DNA from: a virus
Direction: 5' to 3' (one strand)
Length of the DNA: 33,959 nucleotides
IMG/VR virus record: IMGVR_UViG_3300023296_001263
Span: 1-33,959 of that record
A program made the translations under genes and the position numbers. The notes under the pieces were generated by a model that was not told the DNA's origin, made no database searches, and saw only the letters and a program-made list of their open reading frames with translations. Below are positions 30,238-33,959 of the stretch, one piece after another. Position 1 is the stretch's first letter, and each line of letters starts with the position of its first letter.

Positions 30238-30938
30238 ACAAAGTAATAATTGGCATACAAGCACGTTCAACCAGTGAGCGCTTGCCTGGTAAAAGTATGA
30301 TGAAGATATCCGGTCAGTATATGCTTGAGCGGACTATCAAGAGTTGTCATAGATCTTGTGATTATATAACCAATAAAGAGGGTTCAAATATCATCTGTGA
30401 CACGGTGGTTCTTACTCCTACAGGCGATCCTATAAAAAGGCAATATGGTAACCGCGCGAATATCTTTGAAGGTCCTGAAGAAGATGTGTTGTCCAGGTAT
30501 CATTTGATGTCTCAACAGTATAAAGCTGATTATTATGTACGAATCACGGGCGATTGTCCTTTGATTCCCAGTTTTGTTATTTCAAAGCATATAGTAGCTG
30601 CGTGTAATTACAAATACGATTACGTTTCCAATGTAGATGAAGCGTGCCGAACGCATCCTGATGGTTGGGATGTTGAAGTGATCAGCTCAAAACTACTCGA
30701 ATGGTGCCATGAGAATGCTACAGATCCTATGGACCGTGAGCATGTGACTACATATATTAGATCGAATACTCCGAGTTGGGCTCGCACAGCAGGATTTGTT
30801 GGATACGTAGATTTTTCTACTTTAAAAATATCGGTGGATACTCAGGACGATCTTACATTCGTTCGTGCTTACGATGAAGTTCTGGAAAAGAAAATGAAAC
30901 TTGCTAAAAATAAATATGATCGGGTTTTCAGGTTATGA
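30234..30938 (+). CDS. SpsF/NeuA-type cytidylyltransferase
   Basis: The 234-aa enzyme shows the nucleotidyltransferase start KVIIGIQARSTSERLPGKSM (CTP-binding loop), DTVVLTPTGDP, EEDVLSRYHLMSQQ, VRITGDCPLIP (metal Asp) and a late DTQDDLTFV. This is the SpsF/CMP-Kdo/NeuA family; it should activate an acidic sugar such as a nonulosonic acid as its CMP form. The start is probably TTG 30234, which overlaps the previous TGA and has AAAGG eight bases upstream; TTG 30228 is too close to it. It overlaps the aminotransferase in ATGA. Confidence 0.88.
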   Translation: MNKVIIGIQARSTSERLPGKSMMKISGQYMLERTIKSCHRSCDYITNKEGSNIICDTVVLTPTGDPIKRQYGNRANIFEGPEEDVLSRYHLMSQQYKADYYVRITGDCPLIPSFVISKHIVAACNYKYDYVSNVDEACRTHPDGWDVEVISSKLLEWCHENATDPMDREHVTTYIRSNTPSWARTAGFVGYVDFSTLKISVDTQDDLTFVRAYDEVLEKKMKLAKNKYDRVFRL

Positions 30939-32698
30939 ATGATATTCTACATAGATCAAGAAACGCTATAGCTCAAGGTGCTTTGACCAATTCGAAGCAT
31001 CCTGATTGTTATATATCTGGGCTACATCCTAGTCATATAAAGCGAGGTAATGGTGCAAAAGTATTTGACGGTAGAGGTCAGAGCTATGTTGATTTTGTTG
31101 GCGGCTTGGGTGCTGGTTTCTTTGGTTGGAATAACAAATATATCAACAACGCCATATCAAAAAGCCTCAACGACGGTATATGTCATTCACTTCCCACATT
31201 CTATGAAGTTGAAGCTGCAGAGAAATTAAAAGAAATATTCTTTTTTGTGGATTGCTTTAAATTCTTGAAGACTGGTTCAGAAGCTTGTATGGCAGCCATT
31301 CGCATTGCGAGAAATCATCATGGAGTTCAAAATGGAAACACGCATTTGCACGAAATGCTCGAAAGAAAAATCTTTGACAGAATTTCACATGAGAGACAAA
31401 AAGACGAACTTGAGAAGAAAACAATGCAAAGTATGCATCAAGATGTTTCAAGCCTCTCCGAAAATCAGGGAAATCAAAAGAATAGCTCAAAGGAAATACT
31501 CAAAGACAACGAAAGGGATAGCAGCGGAAAAAAAGCACTCAAAAATAAGATACGAGAAGAACAAAATCAACGGGAAAGCGAAAGTCTATCAAGCAGTGAG
31601 AATAGCAAAAGATACTGGAACAATCATACAAAAGCCGTGTCAGACATGTGGCGAGAAGAACTCAGAAGCCCATCATCCGGATTACACGAAACCTCTGTTC
31701 GTGACATGGTTGTGTCCGAGGCATCACGGGGAAATGCACCGAAATGGTTGATATTAAGTGACGGTTATCATGGTCATAGCGATCAATTTATTTCAATGTT
31801 ATCACCAGCAGGTGGCGTTCCGATAGACTATGGAATTTTACCTTTAACAGGCAATGAAGATTTAATAGAATTAGCAGCCGCAGTCATTATTGAACCAGTC
31901 GTCACTGACTATAGCGCTGAACGGATCGAGTACCTTAAAAAGCTGCGAGCTAAATGTGATGAGACGGGAGCCTTGCTCATATTTGATGAGATCATTACGG
32001 GGTTCAGATTTAAAAAGCATTCCGTAGCCAGTTACACAAATATCATTCCTGATCTGATCGTACTTGGCAAAGCTATGGCAGGTGGAATGCCGTTAGCAGC
32101 TGTGGGTGGTAAAAGAGAGATAATGAATGACCAGCGATATTTTGTTAGTTCAACCTATGCAGGTGAAGTAGCAAGTTTAGCTGGATGTATCGCGGCTTGT
32201 GATTTATTGTTGAAAAATCCTTCCTACAATGTGGATAGCTTGTGGACTGAGGGTCAGAAATTTATCAACATGATTAATAATAATAAATATTTTAAGTTGG
32301 AAGGCTATCCTACTCGTGGTCGATTTGTGGGCGACGAAGAAAAGATCAATATATTTATCCAGGAAACAGCTAAGTGTTACATGATATTTTGCAGATCGTG
32401 GTTCATTAACTGGAACATTATTGATGAGTTACCTACTTTATATCCAAGTTTTTCAGAAATATTGAGTTCAATTAATGATGGCAGCTCCAAGTTAGAGGGC
32501 AAGCCGCCGATGTCGCCGATGGCATCAGCATTTAGAAAGGAAAAAGAATGTCAGAAACCCCAGAAAATATCGTCTGTAACTCCCTTGAGGAAGCCGCCGA
32601 TCACATCGAAAAAGTCCGCTTCGAGGCCAACAAAGCCAACGACCAATTCCGCGAAAACTTCAAACAGCTCACGGGGTTCGAACCGGGACAACAAATGA
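30935..32698 (+). CDS. Class III (GSA-type) PLP aminotransferase with nested HNH gene
   Basis: The frame is 587 codons, of which roughly 400 are aminotransferase. Family features are YVDFVGGLGAGFFGWNN, KTGSEACMAAIRIAR, then (after an insert at about residues 129-270) KWLILSDGYHGHSDQFIS, IFDEIITGFRF and the PLP lysine K379 in VLGKAMAGGMPLA. The insert is Lys/Glu/Ser/Asn-rich, without domain character, and is the other-frame reading of an HNH gene (31320-31751). The frame also runs about 50 codons past the likely natural C-terminus (PPMSPMASAFRK) into the next gene. The enzyme would transaminate a keto or aldehyde sugar. Whether the product with the insert folds is unknown; the catalytic residues flank it. 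Confidence 0.82.
   Translation: MNDILHRSRNAIAQGALTNSKHPDCYISGLHPSHIKRGNGAKVFDGRGQSYVDFVGGLGAGFFGWNNKYINNAISKSLNDGICHSLPTFYEVEAAEKLKEIFFFVDCFKFLKTGSEACMAAIRIARNHHGVQNGNTHLHEMLERKIFDRISHERQKDELEKKTMQSMHQDVSSLSENQGNQKNSSKEILKDNERDSSGKKALKNKIREEQNQRESESLSSSENSKRYWNNHTKAVSDMWREELRSPSSGLHETSVRDMVVSEASRGNAPKWLILSDGYHGHSDQFISMLSPAGGVPIDYGILPLTGNEDLIELAAAVIIEPVVTDYSAERIEYLKKLRAKCDETGALLIFDEIITGFRFKKHSVASYTNIIPDLIVLGKAMAGGMPLAAVGGKREIMNDQRYFVSSTYAGEVASLAGCIAACDLLLKNPSYNVDSLWTEGQKFINMINNNKYFKLEGYPTRGRFVGDEEKINIFIQETAKCYMIFCRSWFINWNIIDELPTLYPSFSEILSSINDGSSKLEGKPPMSPMASAFRKEKECQKPQKISSVTPLRKPPITSKKSASRPTKPTTNSAKTSNSSRGSNRDNK
31320..31751 (+). CDS. HNH-type homing endonuclease nested in the aminotransferase
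   Basis: The 143-aa basic protein has a treble-clef N-terminus (ICTKCSKEKSLTEFHM then CKVC) and a C-terminal HNH-like nuclease region (CQTCGEKNSEAHHPDYTKP, FVTWLCPRHHGEMH), as in small phage HNH endonucleases. Between them lies a Lys/Arg-rich DNA-binding stretch. The start is probably ATG 31320 or 31332; a TTG at 31305 is unlikely. It is read in a different frame from the aminotransferase and ends seven bases into the restored enzyme sequence. The insert holds no room for a self-splicing intron, so it is an intronless mobile gene. Confidence 0.88.
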   Translation: MEFKMETRICTKCSKEKSLTEFHMRDKKTNLRRKQCKVCIKMFQASPKIREIKRIAQRKYSKTTKGIAAEKKHSKIRYEKNKINGKAKVYQAVRIAKDTGTIIQKPCQTCGEKNSEAHHPDYTKPLFVTWLCPRHHGEMHRNG

Positions 32699-32760
32699 CA
32701 GCTTTCACCACATATCAGATGGTAACTAAGTTATTATTTGGCGATAAAAAAGATGATTGA
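32548..32760 (+). CDS. Small hypothetical protein with aberrant codon usage (70 aa)
   Basis: The 70-aa acidic helical protein (NSLEEAADHIEKVRFEANKA, NDQFRENFKQLTGFEPG) is not of a recognised family. Its first 151 bases overlap the aminotransferase frame. In its first 50 codons, 23 of 27 codons ending in a pyrimidine end in C, whereas its neighbours mostly end in T, indicating recent acquisition. A clear Shine-Dalgarno AAAGGAAAAAG precedes the ATG. The function could be unrelated to sugar metabolism. Confidence 0.75.
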   Translation: MSETPENIVCNSLEEAADHIEKVRFEANKANDQFRENFKQLTGFEPGQQMTAFTTYQMVTKLLFGDKKDD

Positions 32761-33274
32761 TTATCGGCGAGGGGTTTATTTGAGGCCGCTCGATCCTGAC
32801 AATCTAGAGATATACAGAGAAGAGCGAAACCAGCCTGATGTGCGTAGATGGTGCCGTCAAACTGGTTTAATAGATGGGAATGACCAGAAAGCTTGGTATG
32901 AAAGGCAGCGCTTGGATACCACTATATCCATGTTTGAGATTGCCAAGAAGAATGGTGATTTTTTAGGTGTATGTGGTTTAACCTCAATTGACAGTGTTAA
33001 TCGTAGGGCGGAATTTTCGCTGTGGATAAAAAGATCCGAGCAGCGGCAAGGATATGCTAGAATGGGATTAGCAACACTTTTAGACTTTGCATTCGGTGGA
33101 TTGAACCTACATCAGGTTTGGGGAGAGACTCTCGAGAGCAATCCAGCATATCAGATGTTCATGAAAATGGGCTTCAGGTATGAGGGCACTCGACGGGATT
33201 TCTACTACAAAGATGGAAGGTTTTGGGGTGCTCAGTTAGTTAGCATTAAGAGGGCAGAATGGGAAGTATTGTAA
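32753..33274 (+). CDS. GNAT N-acetyltransferase (RimJ/PseH-like)
   Basis: The 173-aa protein has the GNAT fold of the RimJ/RimL type: YLRPLDPDNLEIYREERNQP, ISMFEIAKKNGDFLGVCGL, AEFSLWIKRSEQRQGYARMG (acetyl-CoA pyrophosphate loop, RxxGxA-like QGYARMG), then the late NPAYQMFMKMGFRYEGTRRD. This layout is shared with PseH, the acetyltransferase acting on the 4-amino group of UDP-sugars in pseudaminic acid synthesis. It could act on a ribosomal or other protein instead. ATG 32753 overlaps the previous stop; TTG 32738 is the alternative. Confidence 0.85.
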   Translation: MIDYRRGVYLRPLDPDNLEIYREERNQPDVRRWCRQTGLIDGNDQKAWYERQRLDTTISMFEIAKKNGDFLGVCGLTSIDSVNRRAEFSLWIKRSEQRQGYARMGLATLLDFAFGGLNLHQVWGETLESNPAYQMFMKMGFRYEGTRRDFYYKDGRFWGAQLVSIKRAEWEVL

Positions 33275-33495
33275 TATTTCATGTATTTATGAGCACTGTT
33301 TCAGTTGTTCTCTGTATTTGGATTCTATATAAAATCCATAAACCACAACCCATAGTTTACAAGAACGAATTCTCAGAAGGCACTTACAAGACTGTTGTTC
33401 AAACGCCTCACGGAGAATTCTACACAGAAGATAAAAGAAAACCAGTGGTTAACGACGACTCGACTCTTTTTGATCGAGAAGCTGAACTTCTGTAG
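33259..33495 (+). CDS. Small single-span membrane protein (78 aa)
   Basis: The protein has one transmembrane helix (IFHVFMSTVSVVLCIWILYK, about residues 4-23) then a polar domain beginning HKPQPIVYKNEF. The polar part contains a short strand pair (TYKTVVQTPHGEFYTE) and a final acidic helix. It starts inside the acetyltransferase gene by 16 bases. Position just before the lysis genes suggests either the end of the sugar operon or the start of the lysis cassette. No family recognised. Confidence 0.68.
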   Translation: MGSIVIFHVFMSTVSVVLCIWILYKIHKPQPIVYKNEFSEGTYKTVVQTPHGEFYTEDKRKPVVNDDSTLFDREAELL

Positions 33496-33516
33496 AAATA
33501 CGCCGAACAATCTTAC

Positions 33517-33837
33517 ATGACAGAACATTCACCAGTTGAAATGCTAAACCGGAATATTGGCTCAATTCTAGCAGCGCTATGTGTGTCCGCTATTGTAGGT
33601 GCTTACGGATTGGTTCACCAGAATGACACGAATAACCGGATCACCCTTGAACGTATAGATGCTATGACTCGTGAAGTCAATAAACAAGGCGTCGTTATTG
33701 AAAAGATCAGAGACCGGATTGAAAGTAATGCCCACAGTGGCTGGTCGAAAGAGGACCAAAAACGGTATACTGATCTTATAGATGATAATATAAAATTTTT
33801 AATAAGACGCGTAAAAAAATTAGAGGAAGGGTACTAG
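33517..33837 (+). CDS. Membrane coiled-coil protein, putative inner spanin or holin (106 aa)
   Basis: The protein has one transmembrane span (IGSILAALCVSAIVGAYGLV, about residues 15-34) then a coiled-coil of Arg/Glu/Lys-rich heptads (ITLERIDAMTREVNKQGVVI, and LIDDNIKFLIRRVKKLEE). A short inside N-terminus, one span and an outside coiled-coil is the topology of the inner spanin (Rz); a holin is also possible. In the circular molecule it is two bases before the 66-aa gene and shortly upstream of the endolysin, so it belongs to the lysis cassette. Confidence 0.75.
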   Translation: MTEHSPVEMLNRNIGSILAALCVSAIVGAYGLVHQNDTNNRITLERIDAMTREVNKQGVVIEKIRDRIESNAHSGWSKEDQKRYTDLIDDNIKFLIRRVKKLEEGY

Positions 33838-33959
33838 CATGGCGAACGAAGAACTGAAAAAAGAATTCATGGCATTTGGCGAAGTAGTAGCGATTGAGGC
33901 TGTTGATCGTTTAATACCGGCTATTTTTAAGGCAATTGTCGAGGCAACAGACAACGAGT
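33833..33959. repeat. Terminal direct repeat, right copy (assembly overlap)
   Basis: These bases are identical to 1-127, including the start of the 66-aa gene (ATG at 33839, cut by the window end). It should be counted once in the circular genome. Confidence 0.95.

Noticed and set aside
31320-31751. Intein inside the aminotransferase
   Set aside because: No Cys/Ser at the N-side junction with block A pattern, no block B Thr-His signature and no terminal His-Asn before the C-extein; the HNH motifs are in another reading frame.
31320-31751. Group I intron carrying the HNH gene
   Set aside because: The insert is almost exactly the length of the HNH gene, leaving no room for a ribozyme core.
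1-33959. CRISPR array, tRNA genes, insertion sequence or integrase
   Set aside because: No spaced repeat array, cloverleaf-like segment, transposase or recombinase motif was seen while reading both strands; tRNA absence is by eye only.

Overview
This window is an essentially complete genome of a small tailed bacteriophage. Its first 127 bases are repeated exactly as its last 127 bases, as expected of a circular or circularly permuted assembly, so the unique length is 33,832 bp. There is a terminase pair, a P22-type portal, scaffold, coat, tail-hub and ejection-type proteins. No tape measure, tail tube or sheath gene is visible, so a short-tailed (podovirus-like) particle is the best reading. 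A lipoprotein of outer-spanin type, a Gram-negative style lysis block and an SSB ending in DDIPF point to a Gram-negative, probably proteobacterial host. No integrase, repressor, tRNA, DNA polymerase or RNA polymerase was recognised.

Layout. (1) The lysis block spans the junction: about 33259-33837, then 7-1462. (2) A minus-strand recombination and early operon occupies 3890-1459 (ribbon-helix-helix protein, Gp157-like, ERF annealase, RusA-like resolvase, unknown, SSB). (3) A divergent replication pair lies at 3949-6380 (primase-polymerase and D5-type helicase). It is followed by a 411-bp non-coding region holding an array of GGCC boxes at mostly 11-bp spacing beside an AT-rich tract, the best candidate origin. 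(4) A minus-strand accessory block at 9662-7085 holds beta-rich proteins, a lipoprotein and small regulators; one of its genes appears to start at ATA. (5) The plus-strand late region runs from 9781: small terminase, tiny zinc and membrane proteins, a NeuB-type synthase, large terminase, portal, scaffold, coat, a DUF115 (Maf-type) glycosyltransferase, tail genes, ejection proteins and a short fibre. (6) A tightly overlapped sugar operon lies at 28587-33274.

The most interesting theme is carbohydrate. The phage carries a PseB-like dehydratase, a short Gfo/Idh oxidoreductase, an SpsF/NeuA-type cytidylyltransferase, a class III aminotransferase, a PseH-like GNAT acetyltransferase and a NeuB-type condensing synthase. 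It also carries a DUF115 protein of the family that attaches nonulosonic acids to flagellin, placed directly after the coat and a small head gene. Together these look like a self-contained route for making a CMP-activated nonulosonic (sialic-like) acid and attaching it to a protein, quite possibly the virion itself. That last step is inference.

A second oddity is an HNH endonuclease gene nested inside the aminotransferase gene in another frame, with the aminotransferase frame left open through the whole insert. The same aminotransferase frame also runs 151 bases into the next gene, which has strikingly different codon usage.
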